Assembly (NCBI GenBank): GCA_049999805.1
Contig: JBNGIO010006094.1
Location: 56,503-95,306 of the forward strand
DNA: 38,804 nt
Reading direction: 5' to 3'
DNA from: Folioceros fuciformis
Taxonomy: Eukaryota; Anthocerotophyta; Anthocerotopsida; Anthocerotales
The notes beneath the pieces are model-generated. The model was given only the letters and a program-made list of their open reading frames with translations. It had not been told where the DNA came from and did not search any database. Both the position numbers and the translations under genes were made by a program. This document shows positions 20,366 to 31,414 of the stretch, in pieces (the stretch's first letter is position 1; every line of letters begins with the position of its first letter).

Positions 20366-23300
20366 GCAGAGCGTCTGATCAGGGAGCTTTTGGAGATATT
20401 TTTAACGAAGCTGAATTTGAACCTGAGGCTAAACAACAACCTAGAAGAATGGGAGACGCAGCCTCAACCTACAATTATGGGGGTAATGAATCCTTCAAGG
20501 AGAAGGATAGGTTCAATGGCAACGACTTTGACATTTGGCTGATCCGGATGGAGGGCATTCTCGAAATGAGGGGCCTGCTGAAACATGCAACCGGAGCAGT
20601 AGTGAAACCAGACGCAGGATCTTCGGGAGAAGAAGAATGGTTAGCTAAGGACAGCGGAGCCAAGTACCTTATTCGCAGTGGCCTGACAACTGAAATGTTG
20701 AGGTAGACAGCAGGGGTACAAACTTCAGCCGAAATCATGGACCGTCTAAAGGAACTCTACGCAGGCCAAAACATGGTCAGTGCAATGACAGCTTTGAGAA
20801 ATTTCCAGAACTTGAGAATGAAGGACTGGGACTCAGTGGAGAAGCACGTGAGTACCTTTAGGACCCTAGCCTCTCGGCTTCAGGGTGCTTCACAAATTGC
20901 CATCAGGGATGAAGAGATGGTGATGAGGCTCCTTCTATTGCTTCCTGAAACTTGGTCACACTTTGTGACTTCTCATACAGCTGCTCAGACACAAGCTACA
21001 TTGTTAGCAAAGAAGCAAGGTGTGGAAATGCCAGAGATGAGGTTTTCACAGTTGGTTAGTTCTATGCTGCAAGAAGAAGCAAGCAGAAATAATCACAAGA
21101 AAGCAGGGAAACAACAGGCCCTGTACACCTCAAACAAAGGACGAGGAGGCAAGAAATTATTTTCCAAAGGAGATGGTGGAAATCCTTCCAAGGGAGGTAG
21201 CTCAGGCGGATCCTCATCAGGGAAGAAGACAAAGAAACAAGGAACCTGCAATTGGTGCAAGTTACCTGGACATTGGGAAAAGGAGTGTCGCAAAAAACAG
21301 GCTGGAGTTCCTCGCAAGGAGGGGACCAGCGCTGAGACAAATGTTGTGGTTAAAAAGTCTAATACCCCATCAGCCCTTACAGTTGGGATTAGGGAATTTG
21401 CAAGTCCATTACTGCTTCCCACCTGCCTTTCTTCCAAAGCTAATCTGAAACCAATAGACGAATGGTATTTGGATACGGGTGCAACAGCACACATCTGCTT
21501 TGATAGAAATGCATTCAAAACATATAAGTCTGTTTCAGATAAGTATGTTTACCTTGGGGACGACAGGTCTCTAGTCGCACCTGGGCGAGGCACAGTTGAG
21601 TTACTAGTTCCTACAGGGATTACACTCATGTTGTTAGAAGTCTACTATGTGCCTGAAATGACTCGAAACCTGATTTCAGTTAGAAGATTGAATGCCGACA
21701 ATAATAGTCATGTCGTATTCACAAGGACAGATTGCTGTATCATAGATGCCATTGACCCTAGAAAGGTCCTTGCACATGGGTCCTCTAATCACCATCTGTT
21801 CCGTCTTCATTTGCACAGTGGATCAGTAGAGTCCCACATGACACAAGATGTCTCACTTGCGTCTGCACAACAAACAACAAAGTCAAAATTGTGGCATTCA
21901 CGTTTGGGTCACCCCCACATGGCAAAGTTACAAAAATTGGCTGTGAGTGACTTGTATCAAGATGGACCCATTGGCCCTTTGACTGGCATACCTTTTTGTG
22001 AGGCTTGTGTGCTGTCAAAGAAACACCAAGCTGATTTCAAGAACAAGGCGCCTTATCGTGCACATGATCTCCTTGAGCTAGTACATACTGACCTGTGTGG
22101 ACCCTTATCTCAAGAGTCCATAGGAGGTGGACGTTATTTCCTAACTTTTACAGATGACAAGAGCAGATTTGTCACTACCTATATCCTGAAAAACAAAAGC
22201 GACTGTTTCTCCTACTTCAAGGAATACATAAAGTTCGCTGAGCGTTGGACAGGACAACAGCTCAAGACTCTAAGATATGATAATGGCGGGGAATTTACCT
22301 CTAATGAATTTCAGCAATTCTGTAAAGATGAAGGTATAGGACGTCAACTTACAGTCGTATACACTCCCCAGCAGAATGGAGTGGCAGAGCGATTGAATCT
22401 TACATTGCAGGAGATGGTTTCCCCCTTGTTACATGACGCTCACTTGCCCCTACCTTACTGGGCTGAGGCTTTGATGACTTCAACCTTCCTACTAAATAGG
22501 TTGCCCACCACTGCTGTTGAAGATAAGACACCCTATGAGGCCTTTACCGGCAAGAAGCCCTCAATTCAACACTTGAGGATTTTCGGCTGTTTAGCATATG
22601 CCTTCATTCCTAAGCAGAAACGCGATAAGCTGTCATCCAAGGCACGCAAGCTACTAATGTTGGGTTATACGGAGGGGATTAAAGCTTATAAGCTCTATGA
22701 TGCCCCCACGAATAGAGTCATCTATGCTCGGAGTGTTACCTTCGACGAAACAAGGACTTGGGCTTCAGTGGGAGCACATCCTTCTATTCCTGAACTTGAA
22801 GAAAATGAGGACATTTATGAATTCTCTCATTATGACCTGACAGATCATGGCACACAGGCTCCACCTGTTGAAAACATTCCACCTGTTGAGGAAGATGCTC
22901 ATGCAGGAGGGGAAAATCAGGCAGTGTTAGATGACGAGCAATCTGCACATGACATTCCACCTGTAATGCCCCTGCCCGATATACAGGATCACATTTCTCA
23001 ACCAGATCACACATTCATTGATGAAACAGCTGACGGTGATGCTGAAGATGAAGCTGACCAGAATGAGGCATCTGAGGACTTGCATGATACTCTTCCTGCT
23101 GAACCTGCACACGAGTTTGAGCGAGAGCCTATTAGACGTTATCCTACATGTGAACGTCGACTTCTTGACTACTATCATGCACCAGATTTCAAGATTACCT
23201 CTTCTTATGTAAAGGCTTATGCTGCGACAATGTCAAATCCTATAGAGCCACAGTCTTATGAGGAAGCCCTCAACAGACCTGATCACAAGGAATGGAGAAA

Positions 23301-24843
23301 GGCAATCCAGTCATAATATGATTCCCTTATCGAGAACGGAACTTGGGAATCAGCAAAGTTGCCCAAGGGCAGAAAACTGGTGTCATGTAAATGGGTTTTT
23401 AAACTGAAGGTTAAGGCAGATGGATCATTTGACAGATACAAAGCTAGATTGGTCGCTAGAGGTTTCACAAAAATTCCAGGTTTAGATTACCTCGAAACTT
23501 TCGCTCCCGTAGTCAAGCATGCAACTTTTCGTACCATGTGTGCAATAGCTGCTGACCTGGACTATGAACTTAGGATGTTTGATGTGAAGACTGCTTTCTT
23601 GCATGGAATCCTTGATACAGAGATCTACATGCAGCAACCAAAGGGTTTTGAAGTCAAAGGAAAGGAGGATTATGCATGCAAGCTAATTAAGTGTCTATAT
23701 GGACTTAAACAATCAGCTATGAAATGGAATGCTAGACTAGATGAGGAACTTCTCATACTAGGTTTTGCTAAGAGTAAAGCAGATAACAGTTTGTACATAT
23801 ACATCAAAGGAGATGTTATATGTTACTTAGCTGTTTATGTGGACGACCTTATACTCGCAAGCAACAACCTGGACTTTATATCTTCAGTTACCAACCTGCT
23901 GGCAAAGAAATTTAAAATGACAGACCTTGGTCCTCTACAAAGCTGTTTAGGAATACATATACAGCGAAATAGAGAGAAGAGAATTCTCACCATGACACAA
24001 CCTCGATACATATTGGAAAGTGCAGAGCAGTTGGGTCTGAAAGATGCCAAGGCTGCTGCTACACCACTTCCAAGTGGCCTTAAGCTAAGCAAGGACATGT
24101 CACCTGTCACACAGTCAGAGAAAAATGACATGAGGAATGTACCTTACAGGCAGGCTGTAGGGAAGCTAATTTATGCAGCAAACTTCACATGGCCTGATGT
24201 AGCATATTCAACAAGTGCTTTATCACAGTATCTGGAAAACCCCGGGCAAACTCACTGGACGTGTGTGAAAAGAGCATTTCGATATCTCAAAGGCACTTAC
24301 AACAGTGGGATTGTGTATGCTTATAAGGATGAAGTTTCATCATATCTTCATGTCTATACGGACTCCGATTATGCAGGCGACATTGATAGCAGAAGGTCAG
24401 TATCGGGATGTGTGATCACTTATGCAGGTGGACCAATTTGCTGGTCCAGCAAGAAACAACCAACAGTAGCACTTTCAAGTACTGAAGCAGAGTATAGGGT
24501 ACTTACAGCTGCTGCCAAAGAAGTTATTTGGTTGAAGTTGTTGTTTTCTGAGCTTGGAATTTGCTTGCCAACCTGCATCGTTATGAAAACTGATAATCAA
24601 GGAAGCATGTCCTTAGCAGAGCATCCTGTGTTTTACTCAAGAACCAAGCATGTGGCTGTTGAGTATCACTGGATAAGAGAACTTCTTGCAGCAGGCACAA
24701 TCAGCTTAGAATATGTGCCCACTCAGGAAAACCCTGCGGACATGTTCACAAAAGCACTAGGCAGAGAACTGCACGAAAGACATGTGAAGTTTTTAGGTCT
24801 GGGTGACTCTTCAGAGTCCCTAGGCACTATCAAGTCTCTCTAA
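20362..24843 (+). pseudogene. Copia-A gag-pol polyprotein with two in-frame stops
   Basis: One frame of 1494 codons contains every copia domain in order. Gag has DRFNGNDFDIW, the UBN2 region and the zinc knuckle CNWCKLPGHWEKEC (21247-21288). Protease has WYLDTGATAHIC (catalytic Asp codon 21472). Integrase has LWHSRLGH...CEAC, then catalytic Asp 22090-22092, Asp 22279-22281 and Glu 22387-22389 (DX35E). RT has YVDD at 23836-23847. RNase H has DSDYAGD, SSTEAEY and ADMFTKALG. The frame is broken only by TAG 20704-20706 in Gag and TAA 23314-23316 at the integrase/RT junction; both could arise by one C-to-T change from a Gln codon. Otherwise all active-site residues are intact, consistent with the near-identical LTRs. 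Confidence 0.95.
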
Positions 24844-25143
24844 ACTCACCTTAAAACCTAGTAGTCCCCCCCATCCACCACTGAATCCTGAGTGACCGTC
24901 ATCATGATCAGAAGGACTATAAGGCTCATTTGTCCTCATGGACAGAGAGCTAGAAGAAGTACTATCAGCAGGATTTTCAGAATCAGGTTCATAAGGTGAA
25001 GAGAAACTTTCTCCAGATCTGGGCGAATTACGTTTCCTTCTCTCCTGATATGAGATCCTCTCTTCAGACTCGAGGTCTTCTTCTTCCTTCAGACGTGATG
25101 TAGATCTTGCCAAACAGTGGGAGTTAGGGACTTTATAATTCAA
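24820..25143 (-). CDS. Antisense ORF a in the 3' region of Copia-A, unknown
   Basis: A 107-codon minus-strand frame just past the pol stop. It is rich in Glu, Ser, Arg and Pro (KEEEDLESEERISYQERRKR, then Ser-rich acidic stretches) and ends GGWGGLLGFKV before running into the antisense of pol. No family was recognised. It overlaps the end of the next antisense frame by about 10 bp. It could be the C-terminal part of a spliced or frameshifted antisense gene, or chance. Confidence 0.35.
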   Translation of the reverse strand: MNYKVPNSHCLARSTSRLKEEEDLESEERISYQERRKRNSPRSGESFSSPYEPDSENPADSTSSSSLSMRTNEPYSPSDHDDGHSGFSGGWGGLLGFKVSLERLDSA

Positions 25144-25937
25144 AGGCTACTAGGAATAATAGAAAGGGGGTTAGAGACTTACTGTAGAAACTGACGACGT
25201 GGCCAGGGAACTCCTGGCACATCACCACACGCACACGCACCATCTTGACTCTAGGAGAGTCACACATATACCACAGAGGAGAGCACGGCTGCCTGGATGA
25301 GCCCAAAGTCACTATCTTGGTCTCAGAATCAGCATCCCTAGGAGCAGGAAATTTCCAAGGAGTTGGTGGCCTAGAATCAGAATCGGAATAAGCACCCATG
25401 TGTTTCTGTTTTCCACCAGCAGTGGGAGCTTGGACAGGAGCACGCCGAGCAGCCCTTGTAACAGTAGCAGGCACACCCGATTCGGCAGCAACCCTGTTAG
25501 CTAGGAACTCATGAGTTGTCCCACGGGGCCTCCCACAAGGACGCCTTACATCAGGAGCTCCTGCAGCTGAAGTAATCACGACGGGTGTGACCTGAGCAGC
25601 TGTTCTAGTCTTGGTGAACCGGCCTAAGCTGTCCCTGGCCTGGCATTTTTTTTCTTTTCTTTTGAGCAGGAAGCTCAGGCTCAGCAGAAGATGGAGACAT
25701 GCTGAGCTCACTTGGAACAAGTTTCTTCAGCAGAAGTACGAGAATCAAGCACAGGGCGTAAGCAAGGCTTAAGAAAGAAGCGCACCTCTCTGCGATTCGC
25801 TTCACACTGGGAGTTTCCATGGTTTTATTCGCCTGAAAGCTGTAGAGTAAGCTCAGTGCTTGTGGTACACTCCGTGTAGCAACCGACCATGCAACCGAGA
25901 TGAAGCTGGACAGACAGACATTCATAAAAGGAAACAC
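25133..25937 (-). CDS. Antisense ORFs b and c in the 3' region of Copia-A (AT-hook-like), frameshifted
   Basis: Two overlapping minus-strand frames, 25605-25937 and 25133-25720, fill the space between pol and the 3' LTR, where the plus strand has no long frame. The upstream one has an ATG in a good context (AAACCATGG, 25820), a hydrophobic helix (SLAYALCLILVLLL) and a basic KKRKK end. The downstream one has ARDSLGRFTK and CGRPRGTT, the latter resembling an AT-hook core. The frames meet at a run of eight A residues (about 25647-25654), so a one-base difference there separates them. Antisense ORFs at this position are known in some plant LTR elements, but I cannot name a homologue. A captured host gene is the alternative. 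Confidence 0.45.
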
Positions 25938-25990
25938 AAGGAACCGACGCGAAGGAGAAGACTGTACAAGTCATGATCAACAAGTGGGAG

Positions 25991-26261
25991 TGAAGAAATA
26001 AATGTTAATTATGGATAAGTGTTGACTCATGCTTGGATTTAGGGTTACCTTAGTTTAAATATATCTATGTAAAAATTAGGTCTAGTCACCTAATACCCTT
26101 TCTGAAAGGTTGTGACTCTTAGGAGTTCACGTGATGCTTAGTATCTCATCACTTGATTTAATTATAAGTCAGTTTTCATATACACAATAACAACAACAAT
26201 AAATATATATACAATGTAATTGTTCAATTTAATTCATTTGTCAATTTCACATAATTCTTCA
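25991..26261 (+). repeat. 3' LTR of Copia-A
   Basis: 271 bp, identical to the 5' LTR except one base. The preceding purine stretch (AAGTGGGAG) is a weak polypurine tract. Flanked by the target duplication GATAC at 26262-26266. Confidence 0.97.
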
Positions 26262-27467
26262 GATACGTCCTATCCAAGGTCGAGAGGTTACGAAGAAAGC
26301 AAAGGGAGAGGTTGCAGGTTTATGTGGAAAGATTCCATAGCCTGCGGGACCATGCTGGCCCCCATTCAAAGCTCATGGCAATACGTTGGTTTGCTAGGGA
26401 CCTAGGCACAACAATGGGGAAGCATGTACGACTCCAAGCTGAGAAGGATTTGGACCAAGCAATCAGAGTTGCTCTGAACTACAAAGAGTCCAATACAGAG
26501 CAGTGGAAGAAATCAAGGAAGGATGAAAGGAAGGGCCGGGGGGACAAGAAGAAATCCAAGAAGAAAAAGAAGAAGTACTCCTCGTCCTCCGATGACCATT
26601 CAACGGAGGCAAGAAGCTCTTCCAAGGACTCCTCGGATAGCTCCACGGAGGAAGAAATCAACAACAGCTATGAGGAAGATTCGTCGGGTGATGAGCGCAG
26701 CCGGAGAAAGGAAAAGAAGAAATCAAGAATCGAAGTGGAATGGAAGCGCCATACCCAAGGGAAGGAGCGGGTGAAGGCAAAACAGGAGGTCGCAAGCGCA
26801 AGGAAGGATGCTGAACAAGCGAGGAAGGAAGCGGAGAAGGCGGCCAAGAAAGTGGAACAACAAGGGAACAAGATGGAAGAAAAGGTTGGAAGAGATGATG
26901 GCCGAATTGGAGAAGCTCCACATTAATGCGGTGGAGGACCACGAGAGGCGAAGAGTTACTGTGGGTGTCCGAGCAAATCTTTTTTGTTCAACTTGTGAGC
27001 AGGATGGGCACTCAAGAGCTAGCTGCCCGCAGATGACGGTGCAGCTGCTGGACTATGAGGAAGGGGAGGAAGGAATGCACCTGGTTGACACATACCAAAT
27101 TCAGGAGGCAACCCCAATTTATGGGTACCCGAAGACTCCATACCCTGCGAATCTTTGAAATCCTATTGGCATGGGAATGCGAAATCAGGTGGTGAGGACG
27201 GCTAGACAGGTGAATGCTATCCAGTGCTACAATTGCCGAGGATTTGGGCATCTTGCAAGCCATTGTCCTTCAGCAACTCGTCAAGGGAACAGTGATTTTG
27301 AGAGGCTGTGTATGGACTGCAAGCAGCTAGGGCATGTGGCAGGCAGTGTTCTTTGCCAGCCACTAAAGAAGCACGTGAGAATTGCTCAACCTCCAGTCAT
27401 AGTAACCCAACCATCCATGGGGCAAAATTCAGTACCAGCGAAGCATGTCCAAGATGCACTCATGGCA
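26262..27467 (+). pseudogene. Gypsy gag, part 2: basic/coiled region and three zinc knuckles
   Basis: The Gag frame resumes at 26267 after the duplicated GATAC (RERLQVYVERFHSLRDHAG, DLDQAIRVALNYKE). It enters a long Lys/Ser/Glu-rich segment (26520-26900), including KKKKKK and SSSSDDHS stretches and an A/K/E heptad region (EQARKEAEKAAKKVE). A one-base shift near 26885 moves it into the frame carrying CCHC knuckles at 26985-27026 (CSTCEQDGHSRASC), 27225-27266 (CYNCRGFGHLASHC) and a variant at 27309-27356 with six residues between His and the last Cys. A TGA interrupts at 27156-27158. Nucleic-acid binding is expected. It is cut at TGGCA 27463-27467 by Copia-B and resumes at 34199. Confidence 0.88.
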
Positions 27468-27672
27468 AGTTAGAATTGCATGCGGAAGCGTCTTAAGCAA
27501 AGATGGTATATTAGCAAATTAAATTAAGTGTGTTCATAGGTGGGCTTTTATAGGTGGCCTCGCAAGGGGTGTGTCCTTTTGCTAGCCTAGCTAACTACCT
27601 ATACTAACTGCTAGGTCTAGCTAACTAACCATATTGGTACAGAGCCAAAGTGGTCTGCTATTATATCTAACT
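27468..27672 (-). repeat. 3' LTR of Copia-B
   Basis: On the plus strand it reads AGTTAGAATTGC...TATATCTAACT, with perfect 7-bp inverted ends AGTTAGA/TCTAACT. The polypurine tract GAAAGGGAG (minus strand, 27673-27681) abuts it. Confidence 0.93.
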
Positions 27673-27907
27673 CTCCCTTTCAGACATGTTGCCAATCTGA
27701 GATCTCAAAACTAAGAAAAGGAGATCACAACTAAAAGTAACTGTCACTGAAGGCTACCATCTTCGACTCGGCTGTCACATCTTCTAGTCGTACCTGTTGT
27801 CCGTCGTCGACAGCAACTCACGCAGTAGAGCACCAGTCATGACCAAAGCAGAAGCAACTCTTCTAGTTAAGTTATCTTCGTAGATGATGGAACAAACACG
27901 GAAAGCC
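27673..27907 (-). other. Copia-B 3' noncoding region with polypurine tract
   Basis: About 235 bp between the pol stop and the 3' LTR, without a long ORF. It aligns with 4536-4803 of Copia-E, which ties the two copies to one family. Confidence 0.7.
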
Positions 27908-29599
27908 TCACCAAATGAGTGATTTGTGTAGCGTCACATAGCTACTACAATCTACAAGTCCAAGCCCTTCTTTGTGGAAACAGTGTTTAAACTTGGGCAA
28001 AGACTTCGTCAGAACATTGGCCGTATTATCATCTGTTGACACATATTGTATCTTCACTAAGCCCCTCTCAGCAGCATCTCTAACATAGTGATGTTGAATC
28101 TCGATGTGCTTAGTACGGGCGTGAAACACAGGGTTGGAAACCAAGGCGATGGCTGACATATGATCACAGTTAATAAGCGTAGGTCCTGCTTGTTGCATAC
28201 CCAAGCCTGTGCTTCCTTTCCCACTCTGCCTCCTTAGTGGCTTCTGTGAGAGCTTTGTACTCCGATTCCGTGGAAGACAAAGATATAGAGGCTTGTTTCC
28301 TACAAGACCAATTCACAACAGTGGAGCCGGCAAGGAAGCAATAAGCCGATAGACTCTTTCGGTGTCTGCATCGGAAGCCCAATCTGCATCGACATAGCAA
28401 GTCAGTTGTAGAATCCTTTTGCCACTGGGCTTGCAGCAGAGACCATAGTTAGGAGTACCCTTGAGGTACCGCATAATTCTTTTAAGTGCTACCCAGTGAT
28501 CCCTTTCTGGGTTTCAGAGAATTGCGCAACTACATTAACAGTATTAGATATGTCTGGTCTTGTCTAATTGCTTAGAAACATGAGAGTGCCAACCGCCATA
28601 CGATAAGGCACACTCTCCTTTTCCTTTTTCTCTTCATCAGACTGTGGACAAGAAGATGAGGAGAGCTTAACACCAAGAGCACCTGGAGTGACAGCTGCTC
28701 GTGCATTCTCCAAGTTGAACCTCTTGAGCATCCCGGCTACGTATCGACCTTGATGAAGGTAGATTGCTCCAGTGGACCTGTGTTTGTGTACGTGCATTCC
28801 AAGGATGTATTTAACTTGACCCAGATCTTTCATTTCAAACTCCTTGCTGAGATCAGCCTTGATCTGGTTAACCAGCTCCACATTATTACCGGGGATAACT
28901 AAGTCATCCACGTATAATGCTATTAAAAACAAGTGAGCTGTCCTTTTGTAGCACATACAGGTTAGTATCTGCTTCGCTTTGCACGAAGCCAATCTTCTTA
29001 AGATAAGAGTCAATTCTCTTGTACCACAGTCGAGGACTTTGTTTGAGCCCATAAATATAACAAAGGAGTTTACACACCTTTTGCGGAAATCTCTTATCCT
29101 GATAATCCTCAGGTTGATCCATGTAGATCTCTTTTTCCAAGTGACCATAGAGGAAGGCTATACAAACGTCTAGCTGATAGATGTCCAAGTTAAGTTCTGC
29201 ACATAAAGCAAGGAGCATCCTTATTGAAGCTGCTTTGACGACAGGTGAGTAGACTTGATCGATCAAGCCTTGATAGTCGACTCCTTCTTTTTGACTATAG
29301 CCCTTGGCCACTAGCCTCGCTTTATAACATATGCGGGGCTCAACCTCTTGAAACTTTGTTTTGAGTACCCACTTGCACTTGACAGTTGTCCTTCTTGGGG
29401 GTAGATCCACTAACGTCCAAGTGTTATTCTTGACTAAAGAGTTATACTCATCGTCAACAGCCAGTTTCCACTTGTTAGCCTCAGGTCTCACATATGCTTC
29501 ATGAAGTGTGAGAGGATCTCCCTCTGAAACAACAGAACTCCTAGCAAAAGAATAGGCATCTGGATCAAGATCTGTATACCCAGCTTGATTGAACTCCAA
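27908..29599 (-). pseudogene. Copia-B reverse transcriptase and RNase H, frameshifted
   Basis: On the minus strand the RT begins with WKLAVDDEYNSLVKNNTW, KCKWVLK and YKARLVAKGYSQKEGVDY, has the catalytic YVDD at 28903-28914, and continues with DLGQVKYILGM and VPYRMAVGTLMFLSN. RNase H follows in other frames (ISLSSTESEYKALTEATKE near 28290, HARTKHIEIQHHYVRD near 28100, TANVLTKSLPK). Frameshifts occur near 28930, 28560 and 28200, plus several stops between RT and RNase H. The domain order is normal. The sequence is a dead pol half. Confidence 0.9.
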
Positions 29600-29635
29600 G
29601 TGAAATGGCTTCTCATGCCAAAGGTGTCTTGGGAG

Positions 29636-31414
29636 TCACAGACCAGAGGAGAGTAGCGGACCAGAGGAGAGAATGCTAGCCTCATCGAAAGTGACAGTCC
29701 GAGCATAAACAGGAGTCCGAGTAGCCAGGTCAAGCAACTTGTACGCCTTGCAATCCTCACCATAACCCACAAACACCAGCTTCCGTGCTCGAGAAGAAAG
29801 TTTATCATAGAGCGGGGAGAGGACATAGGCATAAGCAGGAGAGCCAAAGATGCGCAAATGGGTGATCAAAGGCTTGTACCAATGCCAGCACTCAAAAGGA
29901 GTACGGCCCACCACAGACTTGGTAAGTAACCTGTTCTTGATGTAGGCTGCCGTAGAGACGGCCTCAGCCCAGAAAGACTTAGGCAAGCGAGACTGGGCCA
30001 ACATAGCCCGCGCCATGGCCATAAGGTTGCCATTGGCCTTCTTAGCAATGCCATTGTGAGCAGAAGTGTAGGGAACAACGAATTGTCTCAAGATCCCACG
30101 CTCCTCACAATAGTCTTTGAATTGATGGTTGTTGAGTTCTCCCGCATTGTCGGATCTAATGCACCGTAGCTTGCATCCAGTGTGCAACTCGGCCATAGAA
30201 ACAAAAGATGAGAACTCAGCAAAGGAGTCACTCTTGAGACGAAGGGGGTACGCAAAGGAGTACCGGGAATAATCCTCCACTATTGTCATAAAATGGTGTG
30301 CTCCGCCTAAAGAAGTAACAGGGAGAGGTCCACACAAGTCTATGTGAACTATCTCCAAAGGCTGAGAAGCCCTATGAGCAGGAAGACCAGAGTAGGGAGA
30401 GCTCCGCTGCTTGGCGAGCACACACGCTCCACAAAGAGGTGGTGTCTTGGCCAAGGAGGGCAACTTATCTCGATATAAGTCCTGCTGTGTCATGGCAAGG
30501 AGCTTGGCAGGATTGAGGTGCCCAAGTCGACAGTGCCAGAGTTGAGCATTCCCAGATGGAGGGAGCCCATGTGGTGAGGCAACCTTAGAAGATGCTACCA
30601 CGGCTGCAAGTGTGGTGGTCACAGGGGTGCCAGTGAAGATGTAGAGATCACTTTGGGGCTGCCCTCTAGCTACAACGTGCCTTGGTTGAGAGGAACGATA
30701 GAGGAAACAATCCTCATGTCCAAACTCCAGCCGAAAAGCTCCATCAAGCAGAAGTTGGCGAACGAATATCAAGTTCTTAGCCATCTGCGGGACGTGGAGC
30801 ACACTAGTTAACACAAGGGAGGAACCATCCTCGAATGTGAATGTCACGGAACCAACTCCAGCAATAGCAAGACCAGAGTAATCGCCCAACAACAAAAAGC
30901 GTTGAGTGTCAGTTGTCGTCGTGTAGGAAGTAAACATGTGCTTGGAGCTGCAGATATGGGCAGTGGCCGCGGAGTCTAGCAACCAGGAGGTCCTGAACTC
31001 TGAAGCTACCAAGCACACGGTTAAAGCAATCTCAGACTTGGATGGGTTCTTGGCCTTGGAGACGACAGCTGTATTGGCAGTCTTGATCTTACGCTTAGCC
31101 TCACCGACTTGCTTCTTCCTGCACTCCTGCTCCCAATGGCCGGGTGACTGACACCAGTTGCACGTTCCTTGATGTTTCGTAGGCTTGGAGGAAGAAAAGG
31201 CAGAAGAAGCAGCCTTTGTTGTGACGGAGTTGATGTTTCTCCGGGGGTTATGCCCTTGCTCTTGATGTTGATTTTGTGACCGTCCTCGAGTCACAAACAT
31301 CACTCGGTCTCCACCATGTTTAGATGTGCCGGAGTTGAAGTGGGATGCCTCCTCCTGAAGGAGTGCGCCAGCTAGCTCGAACACAGTTAGGGAGGATTGT
31401 CCACCAGCCGCCAC
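29636..31414 (-). pseudogene. Copia-B Gag C-terminus, protease and integrase (catalytic Glu lost)
   Basis: A 592-codon open frame. Residues 85-98 are the zinc knuckle CNWCQSPGHWEQEC. Protease is at 143-152 as SWLLDSAATA (Asp 147; the usual Gly after S/T is Ala). The integrase zinc region is LWHCRLGH (292-299) with CGAC (328-331). The catalytic core has Asp 359 and Asp 422, but the third position, DX35 later at residue 458, is Lys (codon 30043-30041) where family members have Glu. That is one G-to-A change and should abolish strand transfer. The frame stops at 29636; RT starts in a new frame just beyond. Gag N-terminus lies upstream across the gap. Confidence 0.93.

Larger units (their letters stand above)
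19018..26261 (+). mobile_element. Copia-A: complete, young Ty1/copia element nested in gypsy gag
   Basis: Length is 7244 bp, bounded by 271-bp LTRs that differ at a single base (270/271) and by the 5-bp target duplication GATAC (19013-19017 and 26262-26266). Internal order: initiator-Met primer site, leader, extra ORF, gag-protease-integrase-RT-RNase H in one frame, about 1.15 kb with antisense open frames, 3' LTR. The interrupted gypsy gag frame continues across the target duplication, which proves the nesting. The element is defective because of two in-frame stops in gag-pol. Confidence 0.97.

Noticed and set aside
25135-25185. Intron in the antisense ORF of Copia-A (GTAAGT to TTCCTAG)
   Set aside because: The interval is only about 33 nt, too short for a plant intron, and joining it does not keep frame with the downstream antisense frame.
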